DNA of 9,381 bases from Pseudomonadota bacterium (GTDB lineage Bacteria; Desulfobacterota; DSM-4660; Desulfatiglandales; B25-G16), in contig DAOVRY010000011.1 of assembly GCA_030633645.1 (NCBI GenBank), forward strand, positions 1 to 9,381, given 5' to 3'. Shown one piece after another: positions 1 to 7,207 of the stretch. Every line of letters starts with the position of its first letter. The stretch's first letter is position 1. A program made the position numbers and the translations under genes. Under the pieces are notes generated by a model. That model ran no database searches. It saw only the letters and a list, made by a program, of their open reading frames with translations, and was not told the DNA's origin.

Positions 1-589
1 CCTCATCGCCATGTTTTCCAGGTATGATTAAATCCCTTTCATACAAATAACACATAAAGCTCAGGGTATCTGATCGATCGTCAAAACCGAGATAGAGCGT
101 GCAGCCTTTTTGAACATTGAGACCAAAGGGGGCATAGAAGAGGTCATTCTGTCCACTTGCGCTGGTCCTGTCAAAAACACCAGTTTGCTCATCGACTATT
201 ACTTTCTTGAGCTCTATGGGAGTGATCGTTATATCTTCAGCAAGCTCAAAATAAATCGTGGCGCCGGACACCTCTGCTGATACTGGAGTTCCCTTTTTTA
301 AAGTTATTTCTCTGTCTGACTCAAACGTCAGGTCCACGCGTGCTGCCCTGGCCGGTTCTGGTTTGATCCCCAAAAGCTTCAGATATTTGAGAATGTGTCT
401 GTCGGTTATCTGATTGATACGGTATAGTTCGGTTTCAGTGAGCCAGGCAAAAAGCTCTATGAAGGTTATCCCTGGATCATGAAGATTGTGATCTGTCCAT
501 TCAGGGGCATAAAGAGGAATAAGTTTTTTGGCCTCTTCAACCAGTTCCTCAAAGGTCTTGTCGTCGAGATCTGGAATGGGTAAAGACAT
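1..589 (-). CDS. Putative baseplate wedge protein, Afp12/gp7-like (N-terminal part, cut by window edge)
   Basis: Partial gene: 196 codons are present, starting at ATG 589 and running off the window at base 1. The translation begins MSLPIPDLDDKTFEELVEEA and contains HDPGITFIELFAWLTE near residues 36-51, the conserved N-terminal signature of 'putative baseplate assembly proteins' in eCIS and related contractile tails. From that family I infer a role in the baseplate wedge, outside the hub. A GAGAGG Shine-Dalgarno sequence (598-603) lies 8 bases upstream of the ATG, supporting this start. Thirty-three bases separate it from the stop of the J-like gene, the widest gap in this half of the operon. 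Its first 70 residues resemble the N-terminus of the upstream J-like protein (shared pattern of acidic helix, IP/VP-Y-PEW, long helix, LGIK). Near residue 163 it begins a TLYLGFDD segment that also recurs in that protein. The baseplate identity is solid; the exact Afp12 equivalence rests on order and the N-terminal motif. Confidence 0.85.
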   Translation of the reverse strand, partial: MSLPIPDLDDKTFEELVEEAKKLIPLYAPEWTDHNLHDPGITFIELFAWLTETELYRINQITDRHILKYLKLLGIKPEPARAARVDLTFESDREITLKKGTPVSAEVSGATIYFELAEDITITPIELKKVIVDEQTGVFDRTSASGQNDLFYAPFGLNVQKGCTLYLGFDDRSDTLSFMCYLYERDLIIPGKHGDE

Positions 590-622
590 TTTATAAACCT
601 CTCGTCATTTCGCCTTTGTTTC

Positions 623-3600
623 CTAACTCACCGTTATCCTATGATTGCCGCTACAAACAATGGCATAAGGGGGTATTTTTATATCTGAGGGCCTTTCAGG
701 GCTGACCAAAAGCTCTGATATGATCTGGTCTTCCGCATAGGTCATCATATTTAGGGAAAGGCTTTTGATATGATCAACCCCTTCGATCTTCTCCAGCAGG
801 GCATAAAAATCAGAAAAGCAGGGCATTCTTCCAAATTCCCATCCCCTTCTCTGATAGCCTCCGGTAAGCGGATTAAGAAATTCTCTGAGCCGGGAGAAGA
901 CCTTCTTTTCAACCGCAGGAATGACATCCATAGAGAGAGCAATGAGAGCAGTGTTCACGGAAACCTCCACATACACGGGTTCAGATACCTGGAGATGGTT
1001 CTTTTCTATTACCGTATTGGCAGAATGTTCTTTCACATAGCTTCCAACCTCTCTCTTAAGCTGTAAGGAAAGCCTGGGTCTATCCTCACTACTTTGGGGG
1101 ATGACTACGATTGTCACCCATCCAGGCTTAAATTGACCTTGATTATCAAAGTTGGGCAGGCATTTTGCTCTGGCAATGGCCCTTGAGGCCTGGCAGGCTA
1201 TCTGCTCAAAATCTTGGGCGGTAATCGCCCGATTACGGTGTTTCAGGACTTGGGGACCTCTTTCGATAGTCTTCTCGATACCCTCTACCTCAGTTCCTCC
1301 ACTTGCAGATAGAGGATTGAAGGCTTTATCCAGAAAGGGTATGGAGGTTTTTAGATCCTTTATCTCGTAAGCTCTGACATTACCCTTACTTCCTCCACCA
1401 GTTCGGTAATTTGTCTTTATGTTGTCTGTTCCTATTGGAGGAATTTTTCCATAAACTTCGTCACCAAATTTTATTTCACCTGGAACCTTGTGTATTTCAT
1501 AATGACGGTCATCTTTTGAAGAGGTCAGGAGGCCTTCCACTGGCTTCCATTTAACCCAGAATTCAATGACATTTCCCTTCTCATCTTTAGTTTCTCTTGC
1601 CTCATATTCCCCTTTTTCAAGGATATCCTTCCTCTCTTCTTCAGAAATAGTTCTTATTTCATTTATCCAGATATCCTCAGAGATAATAGGTGTTTTTGTT
1701 AAAGTGAAACTTTGACCAGTGGTTCCATCACTTGATCCTAAGATTTCATCTTTTATAGTTTCAGCCTGGATGGCCCAGGTAGTATTGAGGAAGATGCCCT
1801 TTATCCTGGGGCTTGCGGTCTCTTTTCTTACTACAGGGGGATGAGACCATATAGGTTTAAAGGTATCTTTCACATCAACGGCCCTGATCCAGTATAGTTC
1901 TTTTCCAAATTCTTTTGTCTTCTTAAAATCCTGAGGAAAGACAAATTCTATTACCCCCGGCCTCATAAGACCCCTGGTTTCATCTAAAACATCGAGCCGT
2001 ACCCATTTGGCGCTCTCGGTATAATATTCCCAATCAATAAGCGGTATCTTATCAGCAGACCCGGGTTGTTCTTCTGTGGAGAAAAAGAGGCTTATAGGGC
2101 CTTTTTCTAATTTTTTATCAAAGCCGAGATAGAGGGTTTGGTGTTTATCGTCTAAAGGAAGAAATGGCTTAAAGACTTTACATTTGGTTTGACCTTCCTC
2201 GGTTAGATCAATAAAATTCAGATTATTGTGGGTAAGAAGATGTTGTACATTTTGAAAATTATTCTTGTAGTCATAATTTATGGATAGGAATGTAATTATT
2301 GGCGGGGTAACTTTGCCCTGACTTATATCATTATCAGCAATTATCACCTCTTGACCATAGTGTCCACCGATGAGTCTGACTCGTATCCAGAGGTTTTCCT
2401 GCCCATTGGCCTTGGTGGGCTTCAATTCAGGAAAGTCGTTTATTGTCACTGTTACAAGCTTTGATGAAAAGCTATTAGATGCGTCAATCTTGAAATCCTC
2501 TTTAATGCCGGGTATCTGAGTCCAGCCATTTCCATCCCAGTACTCCCAGGAAAGTGCAGGGTCTGGATTTGGACTACCTTCGCTCTCCATACGTAGCTTG
2601 ATTTGTAATGCAATATTTGCTCCTACTTTAGAAAACGCCTCCTGGCTGGCAATGTAAAAGGTATCAAGCAATCGTGGAGTTTTTCCAAAGGGATAAATGA
2701 AAGGTTTGAATTGACCATTGACAGTGGTTAGATCCAGGGGTACATCATTGTAAAAGGCCATATCAGGCAAGATACCTTGAATGGCAACCTCACCAATTTC
2801 CATACCTTCGTACTCTTCATCCAGGATGCGTTTTTGAGCATTCTTCAGGATATTCTCTGCCTTTTTGTTATAATATTCGAAAGATTTCTTTTCTTTACTT
2901 AATATTATTGCGAGGTCATTGAGTCTATCCTTAAACAGCAAGAGCTTTCCAATAGTTTTGATATCTGCGGCGGAGAGCCTCTCACCAAATTCCTTGCCAA
3001 CCCCGCGAATTGCCATCGGAGGTAATGTCAAATATTTCGAGATCAACTCCGCTCGGCCTGTTATTCCAATTTGAATAACATCTAATGATATGTCCTTGGT
3101 TTTGGTGATATCTTTGGCTTTGCATCGTATCCATCGACTTTTGATCCCGTTAATCTCTCGTTCCCTGATTTCAGGAGTGTTGTTTTTCGTTAGGATGATT
3201 TTTTTATCTTGCTCATCTGAATTGACACTTTCGAAGTCATACCAGTCGAGGGTTTTTCTTTCCTCATTATTTTGAACAGTAATTCTTTCTCCCCAATACT
3301 GCCAATTTACGAATCGATCATCACCAAACTTACTATTCCACTCGAAAATAATGAGTTCAATATCCACTTTACTTTCAATATTAAATAAATCCTTATGTCC
3401 CAGATAAAGAATATGCTCTTGCAGATTTTTCCCTTCAAAGAGCTCAAAAGTCGTTATTTTTTCTACGGTACTTCCAGAAGGGTACTTGTCTTTCACTTCA
3501 AGTTTATGAGCAAGGCTCACCCTGTTTTCAGAAACTTGAGAAACAATTACATGTTCTGTTTTATCAATCATGAGAATATCTGCTTCACTTATGCCCTCAG

Positions 3601-4123
3601 GATCAGTGACAAAAATTTTTCTCTCTCCTTTTGTAGCATCATAAAGCAGTTTGGCTTGAAAAGGCACAACAGGCTCTCCAGAAACCACATTGGATGGGCT
3701 TCTATAGACTCCGTCATTTGCAACATTAATGCTATATGCTTCGGCCAGTTTAGAAGGACTGGCCAGCATATTTTTTTCGGTCTCAAAGACCACCTCTCCC
3801 GCGGCCACCTGTGCTCTTGCCGGGATAAGGACAGGTTCTTTAGCTCCCTCAGAAAGAGAGAAAGTAATCGGAGCCATAGCAGGGTGGGCAGGAAGGAGCT
3901 TTATCCCAAGTCTGTCTAAAAAAGCGATGAAATTCTTCTCTGGTGCCCGATTAAGCCTCTGAATTATTATTCCCAGCATATGGCTAAAAATCTTCGCGAG
4001 GGCGAAACCGACATCCTTTTCAGACGGTTTCCACTCAGGTGTATAAAAGGGAACGAGAGATTTTATTTCTTTTAGCAAGTCTTCAAAGTCTCTTTTATCT
4101 ATTTTAGGAGATTCAATAGCCAT
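623..4123 (-). CDS. Baseplate J / gp6-like wedge protein (Afp11-like), 1166 residues
   Basis: Main baseplate wedge component. In contractile systems this family bridges hub and sheath and forms the ring that rearranges on firing. The C-terminal third carries the diagnostic signatures: GGGSKGNV near residue 906, NPLSASGGTE near 938, RNRAITAQDFEQIA near 961-974, and LTGGYQRRGWEFGR with SDFYALLEKIEGVD near 1083-1114. The N-terminus (residues 1-75) has the PFYTPEW/LGIKLLP pattern shared with the downstream wedge gene. Between them lie three copies of a loosely repeated module (about 236-337, 483-590 and 658-752). The start is ATG 4123 with a GAGGGAG-type Shine-Dalgarno sequence about 5 bases upstream; it overlaps the gp25-like stop by one base (TAATG), suggesting translational coupling. 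No frameshift or internal stop was seen. Family assignment is very secure; the functions of the middle modules are unknown. Confidence 0.93.
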   Translation of the reverse strand: MAIESPKIDKRDFEDLLKEIKSLVPFYTPEWKPSEKDVGFALAKIFSHMLGIIIQRLNRAPEKNFIAFLDRLGIKLLPAHPAMAPITFSLSEGAKEPVLIPARAQVAAGEVVFETEKNMLASPSKLAEAYSINVANDGVYRSPSNVVSGEPVVPFQAKLLYDATKGERKIFVTDPEGISEADILMIDKTEHVIVSQVSENRVSLAHKLEVKDKYPSGSTVEKITTFELFEGKNLQEHILYLGHKDLFNIESKVDIELIIFEWNSKFGDDRFVNWQYWGERITVQNNEERKTLDWYDFESVNSDEQDKKIILTKNNTPEIREREINGIKSRWIRCKAKDITKTKDISLDVIQIGITGRAELISKYLTLPPMAIRGVGKEFGERLSAADIKTIGKLLLFKDRLNDLAIILSKEKKSFEYYNKKAENILKNAQKRILDEEYEGMEIGEVAIQGILPDMAFYNDVPLDLTTVNGQFKPFIYPFGKTPRLLDTFYIASQEAFSKVGANIALQIKLRMESEGSPNPDPALSWEYWDGNGWTQIPGIKEDFKIDASNSFSSKLVTVTINDFPELKPTKANGQENLWIRVRLIGGHYGQEVIIADNDISQGKVTPPIITFLSINYDYKNNFQNVQHLLTHNNLNFIDLTEEGQTKCKVFKPFLPLDDKHQTLYLGFDKKLEKGPISLFFSTEEQPGSADKIPLIDWEYYTESAKWVRLDVLDETRGLMRPGVIEFVFPQDFKKTKEFGKELYWIRAVDVKDTFKPIWSHPPVVRKETASPRIKGIFLNTTWAIQAETIKDEILGSSDGTTGQSFTLTKTPIISEDIWINEIRTISEEERKDILEKGEYEARETKDEKGNVIEFWVKWKPVEGLLTSSKDDRHYEIHKVPGEIKFGDEVYGKIPPIGTDNIKTNYRTGGGSKGNVRAYEIKDLKTSIPFLDKAFNPLSASGGTEVEGIEKTIERGPQVLKHRNRAITAQDFEQIACQASRAIARAKCLPNFDNQGQFKPGWVTIVVIPQSSEDRPRLSLQLKREVGSYVKEHSANTVIEKNHLQVSEPVYVEVSVNTALIALSMDVIPAVEKKVFSRLREFLNPLTGGYQRRGWEFGRMPCFSDFYALLEKIEGVDHIKSLSLNMMTYAEDQIISELLVSPERPSDIKIPPYAIVCSGNHRITVS

Positions 4124-4518
4124 TATACTCCCTCTTTTAGATAGAATGGATAAACCAGATTAAATTGGTTATTGGTCGTCCTCACTTTATAATCAATACT
4201 TATCAAGAGCTTACCCTCATCTATTTTCTCAGTAGAAACTTTCACGTTTATCAATTCAATTCTTGGCTCCCACAGTGTCAGGGCCTCTCTGACACTGCTT
4301 TCAATCAGTGTCATGGTAGAGGTATTTATAGAGGCAAAGACAAAATCGTGGATGCCGCAGCCAAAATCCGGCCTCATTACCCTTTCGCCTTTCGAAGTGC
4401 TCAAGATAATCCATATAGCTTCTCTTATATCCTCCCCATACTCAGACACGGCTATTTTGCCCTCGGTACCAACATTTACCGGAAACTTCCAACCTCTGCC
4501 TAAAAATTCTTTAGCCAT
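4123..4518 (-). CDS. gp25-like baseplate wedge protein (GPW/gp25 family, Afp9-like)
   Basis: 131-residue lysozyme-like wedge protein of the T4 gp25 / phage P2 W family, which is conserved in contractile tails, type VI secretion and eCIS; it links the baseplate wedges to the first sheath ring. Visible family signatures are MRPDFGCGIHDFVF (residues 48-61), then EALTLWEPRIELINV (about 78-92), with the usual ENxEPR-type helix end replaced by LWEPR. I place the start at ATG 4518: GAGGGAG (4524-4530) lies 5 bases upstream. An in-frame TTG at 4536 would add six residues, but would put that Shine-Dalgarno sequence inside the gene and overlap the PAAR stop codon. The gene follows the PAAR gene by 10 bases and shares one base with the J-like start. 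Length and position fit the family. Confidence 0.92.
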   Translation of the reverse strand: MAKEFLGRGWKFPVNVGTEGKIAVSEYGEDIREAIWIILSTSKGERVMRPDFGCGIHDFVFASINTSTMTLIESSVREALTLWEPRIELINVKVSTEKIDEGKLLISIDYKVRTTNNQFNLVYPFYLKEGV

Positions 4519-4528
4519 TATTTCTCCC

Positions 4529-4822
4529 TCACCCAATCATCACAGTTGGGCAGCCCATAACAATAGAGTTGGGAGGTCCGCTTTCTGCAACCATGTCGCC
4601 CTGTCTGACAGCCGGAAGACTGTTGATAAGAACTGTTACACTTCCCACCGCAACGACTCCCCCCACGTGTGGCACAAGACCCGAAACCAATGGGCAGGCA
4701 TGAAAGTCCGCTGTTGCCCGCCATGCAGGCATACCCCCTATAAGTACATTAGCGCTTCCCGGCCCTGGGCTCAGGGGAGTCCCATGACTGGTCATATCTC
4801 CTACTCTGGCTGCTAACGGCAT
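4529..4822 (-). CDS. PAAR-domain spike tip protein (Afp10-like)
   Basis: PAAR proteins cap the central spike with a sharp zinc-bound cone that pierces the target membrane and can carry effectors. The protein is essentially only a PAAR domain (97 residues from ATG 4822). It starts MPLAARVGDMTSHG and has two halves, each with a G-x-(A)NVLI/TVLIN-x-(L/M)PA-x-R pattern. Likely zinc ligands, by analogy with the three-His/one-Cys site of known PAAR proteins, are His13, His41, Cys43 and His52 (in SHG, FHACP and PHVGG). An in-frame ATG at 4828 is also possible, but it is only 2 bases from the AGGAGG sequence at 4831-4836, whereas ATG 4822 is 8 bases away. No C-terminal extension is fused, so any effector would have to be recruited separately. 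The Shine-Dalgarno sequence overlaps the stop of the spike gene. Confidence 0.93.
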   Translation of the reverse strand: MPLAARVGDMTSHGTPLSPGPGSANVLIGGMPAWRATADFHACPLVSGLVPHVGGVVAVGSVTVLINSLPAVRQGDMVAESGPPNSIVMGCPTVMIG

Positions 4823-4830
4823 TCTCATTT

Positions 4831-4836
4831 CCTCCT
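4831..4836 (-). promoter_or_regulatory. Shine-Dalgarno AGGAGG of the PAAR gene
   Basis: Perfect AGGAGG on the minus strand, overlapping the TAG stop of the spike gene (4835-4837). It sits 2 bases from ATG 4828 but 8 bases from ATG 4822, so it favours the shorter start (MPLAARVGD), which is also the usual N-terminus of PAAR proteins. The overlap with the stop suggests coupled translation of spike and tip. Confidence 0.7.
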
Positions 4837-5494
4837 AATTTATCTTTACCGGTAACCCCTGAATCGTTAAAGCAGCGTTGGACTTAAGAGTCAGAGAGGT
4901 AGTCCCTTCTATCTCCACAACATTGGCCTTGATCTTAAGCTGCATAGCGCTTTCAATATTTATTGAGTTCTGCACAGAATCGATAGTTATCTTATTGCTT
5001 CCTGTCTTATCGATGATTTCGATTTTCTCCTGGCCGGATGAGTCATCAAGGACAATCTTATGTCCAGCCTTAGTATGTATTTCTATCTTCTCTTTTTTTT
5101 GTTCATGGTCGTCGGTAAAAACGATCTCATGTCCACTGCGGGATTTGATTTTTCTAATATTGTTCTTACCATCAGCATTGCTTTCAGGAGGTTTATCCAC
5201 ACCATTCCAGAGACTACCTATTATATAAGGGTGGCTCATTTCTCCTCTATCAAAGGCCACAAGCACCTCATCTCCAACCTCAGGCAAAAAAAAGGTACCC
5301 CGATCATTTCCGGCCATAAGTGTTGCTACCCTGGCCCAGTGACTTTGATCTGTTTCACCACGCCAGGGAAAGCTTACTTTAACCCTTCCAAGTTCTTTGG
5401 GGTCGTTATTATCAGTAATGATACCTACAACAACACCATAAATTTGACCTGCTTGGGATTCATCTTCCTTATTTAATAGATCTACCAGGCTCAA
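4835..5494 (-). CDS. Baseplate assembly protein V / gp5-like spike protein (VgrG C-terminal half)
   Basis: 219-residue central spike. The N-terminal OB-fold is visible: YGVVVGIITDNNDPKELGRV (residues 19-38), then FLPEVGDEVLVAFDRGE (69-85) and HPYIIGSLWNG (88-98), the hallmark of gpV, gp5 and VgrG spikes. From about 115 the chain becomes a series of short beta repeats (GHEIVFTDD, GHKIVLDDSS, SNKITIDS, MQLKIKANVVEIEG, SLTLKSNAALTIQG), expected to form the trimeric beta-helical needle that carries the PAAR tip. No lysozyme domain, unlike T4 gp5. The start codon is TTG 5494 with AGGAGG 8 bases upstream; no nearby ATG fits. It overlaps the hub gene's TGA by four bases (TTGA). Hub and spike are therefore separate coupled genes here, whereas T6SS VgrG fuses them. 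Confidence 0.93.
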   Translation of the reverse strand: MSLVDLLNKEDESQAGQIYGVVVGIITDNNDPKELGRVKVSFPWRGETDQSHWARVATLMAGNDRGTFFLPEVGDEVLVAFDRGEMSHPYIIGSLWNGVDKPPESNADGKNNIRKIKSRSGHEIVFTDDHEQKKEKIEIHTKAGHKIVLDDSSGQEKIEIIDKTGSNKITIDSVQNSINIESAMQLKIKANVVEIEGTTSLTLKSNAALTIQGLPVKIN

Positions 5495-6567
5495 ACTACA
5501 ATCCTCCTTACCTGAAGAGTTGTCTTATACCCGCTCTCTCCGAATATGTGTTTTGCAGATTTTATATAGTAATATCCACTAAACATCTCCCCCAATCCTT
5601 CAATCTTTATATTGTTGCCGGGTCTAAGATCCACATCACCAATAGAATCCAGGCTTCCCTGGATAAAATTGTTAATTGCCTTTTTAAGCTCTACTTCAGC
5701 TATGTCTTTTGCTTCATCCTCCGAGCTAAGCGCTTTATGTTCAATTACCTGAGGTTCCGAACCCTCTGATGCTTTTATTAATTTTTCTAATGAACTAATA
5801 TCAGGGCCGGTACCGATATCTTTAAGTGTTAAACTTACTTTAATGGGCTTTTTTGTTTCTTTATTCCATCCGGAAACGACAATTTTGCTTACTAAAGTGG
5901 CCATGCTTAATCGAGGGCTAAAGCTGATGAGATTCTTTCTATACTGAAAAGTCTTAACTGTTTTTTTATTGTTTTTTGTATCTCTTGGCTTTCTGAAGTA
6001 AAGTGTCCCCCCTTGAACAAAAAATTCAAAACCTGACTTGTTTGCTAATCTACGCAAAAATTTATAGTCTTTTTCCCCTTTTTTTCTTTCAACTTTGCTA
6101 TATTCTTTTTCTGAATCCTCGATGCCATCACTATTTAGATGATACTTTGTCGATAGCTTTCTTGCTATGTCAGAATGTTTAACATCAATATCGTTAACTT
6201 TAGTCATTTTTTTCTGCATTGTGTGTGATAAATCATAACCTTCCACAGTTAAACTGGGAATGCCGGTTGACGGAAAGCTGGGAGAAAGAGCCTTTATGGT
6301 TCCTTTGAAAAGACTATTGCTTTTCTTTCCTGCGTAACCGAAGTAAATTTCGACCTTATTTCCCGGACTTAAACGCGGATTTTCAAGCCAGATAAATCTC
6401 TGTGTTTTTATATCTAATCCTTCATTTAAAGTAAGATCAAATTTGCTCGGAGCATCTATATTTTCATCTACCGAGACACTCATTACTGCCATAGTTGGTA
6501 ATGGTTTCCCTTCAATTTCAATACGACAGCTTGGTGCATAGACATCAAAATTAGCAACAACGGCCAT
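5491..6567 (-). CDS. Phage late control D / gp27-like hub protein (VgrG N-terminal half, Afp8-like)
   Basis: 358-residue baseplate hub, the trimeric ring between inner tube and spike. The sequence fits the gpD/gp27 family: an N-terminal beta barrel with GNKVEIYFGYAGK near residues 70-82 and LTVEGYDLSHTMQKK near 104-119; the conserved DYKFLRRLANKSGFEFFV with GGTLYFRKP near 164-190; and a second barrel ending DVDLRPGNNIKIEG...FSGYYYIKSAKHIFG before the C-terminus. The start is ATG 6567 with TTGGAG about 8 bases upstream and 4 bases after the LysM gene stop. It ends in a 4-base overlap with the spike. The middle (about 115-165) is rich in Lys and Glu. Complete length for the family and no disruption seen. 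Confidence 0.92.
   Translation of the reverse strand: MAVVANFDVYAPSCRIEIEGKPLPTMAVMSVSVDENIDAPSKFDLTLNEGLDIKTQRFIWLENPRLSPGNKVEIYFGYAGKKSNSLFKGTIKALSPSFPSTGIPSLTVEGYDLSHTMQKKMTKVNDIDVKHSDIARKLSTKYHLNSDGIEDSEKEYSKVERKKGEKDYKFLRRLANKSGFEFFVQGGTLYFRKPRDTKNNKKTVKTFQYRKNLISFSPRLSMATLVSKIVVSGWNKETKKPIKVSLTLKDIGTGPDISSLEKLIKASEGSEPQVIEHKALSSEDEAKDIAEVELKKAINNFIQGSLDSIGDVDLRPGNNIKIEGLGEMFSGYYYIKSAKHIFGESGYKTTLQVRRIVV
5503..5508 (-). promoter_or_regulatory. Shine-Dalgarno AGGAGG that fixes the TTG start of the spike gene
   Basis: Perfect AGGAGG on the minus strand, inside the last codons of the hub gene, with 8 bases to TTG 5494. It is the main reason to accept a TTG start; the upstream hub gene ends within the same TTGA. 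Confidence 0.7.
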
Positions 6568-6571
6568 AAAT

Positions 6572-7207
6572 TTACTCCAATGGTGGAATTATTATCTCCT
6601 TACCTGTCTCAAGGATTCTTGGATTATCAATTTTATTGGCCTCAGCTATGGCTCTCCACATCGTTGGATCTCCATATTCTTCAGCGGCGATTAGCCAGAG
6701 GCTGTCTCCCTGTTTTGTTATATACGCTTTTGACCTGTCTGGTGATTCAACAGTCCTTTCTCGGATATTCAGCTCCATCTTATACTCTTTCAGGGTGATA
6801 TTGAGTCTCGCCCTCACAGGTACCCCGTCCGAGCGGAACATGGTGAACCTTTTTGTTACGCTTTCCAGAACACATATAAAAGGCTCCGCAGACAGCATTC
6901 CCCATATGAAACGTAATGGTGGAGGTGCATGTAGTTTAGGGTCGATGTTCATGAGATTAGAAAGCTGGTCAGTGAGTTCTCTCACATCAGTTCCCTCTTC
7001 ATAAGTATCGTAAAAAACCTCAAGGGTAATACTCCCGGCATTCCCTTTTATATACTGCAGATAAGGTGATTCCAATCCGGGAATAGAAATCTCAGCAAAG
7101 GAGTTGCTCTTCTTCACGGAGTATTCCGGAGGAAAGTAAAGTATCTCTATCTCTTTATGTTTCTGCTGTCCGGCAAGTACCTCGATAAACCCTTTTTTGG
7201 GTTTCAT
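6572..7207 (-). CDS. LysM-containing CIS tube/baseplate adaptor (Afp7-like, gp53-like)
   Basis: 211-residue protein with two parts. Residues about 5-145 match the contractile-injection-system tube N-terminal domain: FPPEYSVKKSNSFAEISIPG, then SITLEVFYDT, LRFIWG...FICVLESVTKRFTMF, and PVRARLNITLKEY. The last 50 residues (162-211) are a LysM domain: YITKQGDSLWLIAAEEYGDP, MWRAIAEANKIDNPR, GKEIIIPPLE. In eCIS particles the homologue sits between hub and tube or sheath as a T4 gp53/gp54-like adaptor. LysM here is probably structural, though the fold binds peptidoglycan in other proteins. The start is ATG 7207 in an ATGA overlap with the preceding gene and downstream of an AAGGAGGGG sequence, implying coupled translation. 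It lies directly upstream of the hub gene, as in Afp/PVC clusters. Confidence 0.93.
   Translation of the reverse strand: MKPKKGFIEVLAGQQKHKEIEILYFPPEYSVKKSNSFAEISIPGLESPYLQYIKGNAGSITLEVFYDTYEEGTDVRELTDQLSNLMNIDPKLHAPPPLRFIWGMLSAEPFICVLESVTKRFTMFRSDGVPVRARLNITLKEYKMELNIRERTVESPDRSKAYITKQGDSLWLIAAEEYGDPTMWRAIAEANKIDNPRILETGKEIIIPPLE

Noticed and set aside
3395..3919. 174-codon plus-strand open frame
   Set aside because: Lies wholly antisense to the well-supported baseplate-J gene; the translation shows no domain, has unlike composition, and no ribosome-binding site.
4518..4724. 68-codon minus-strand frame rich in Cys and Gly
   Set aside because: A shifted reading of the PAAR gene; the Cys richness comes from the out-of-frame Gly/Val codons, not from a metallothionein-like protein.
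4313..4816. 167-codon plus-strand open frame
   Set aside because: Antisense to both the PAAR and gp25-like genes, which have clear family motifs; no coherent protein features.
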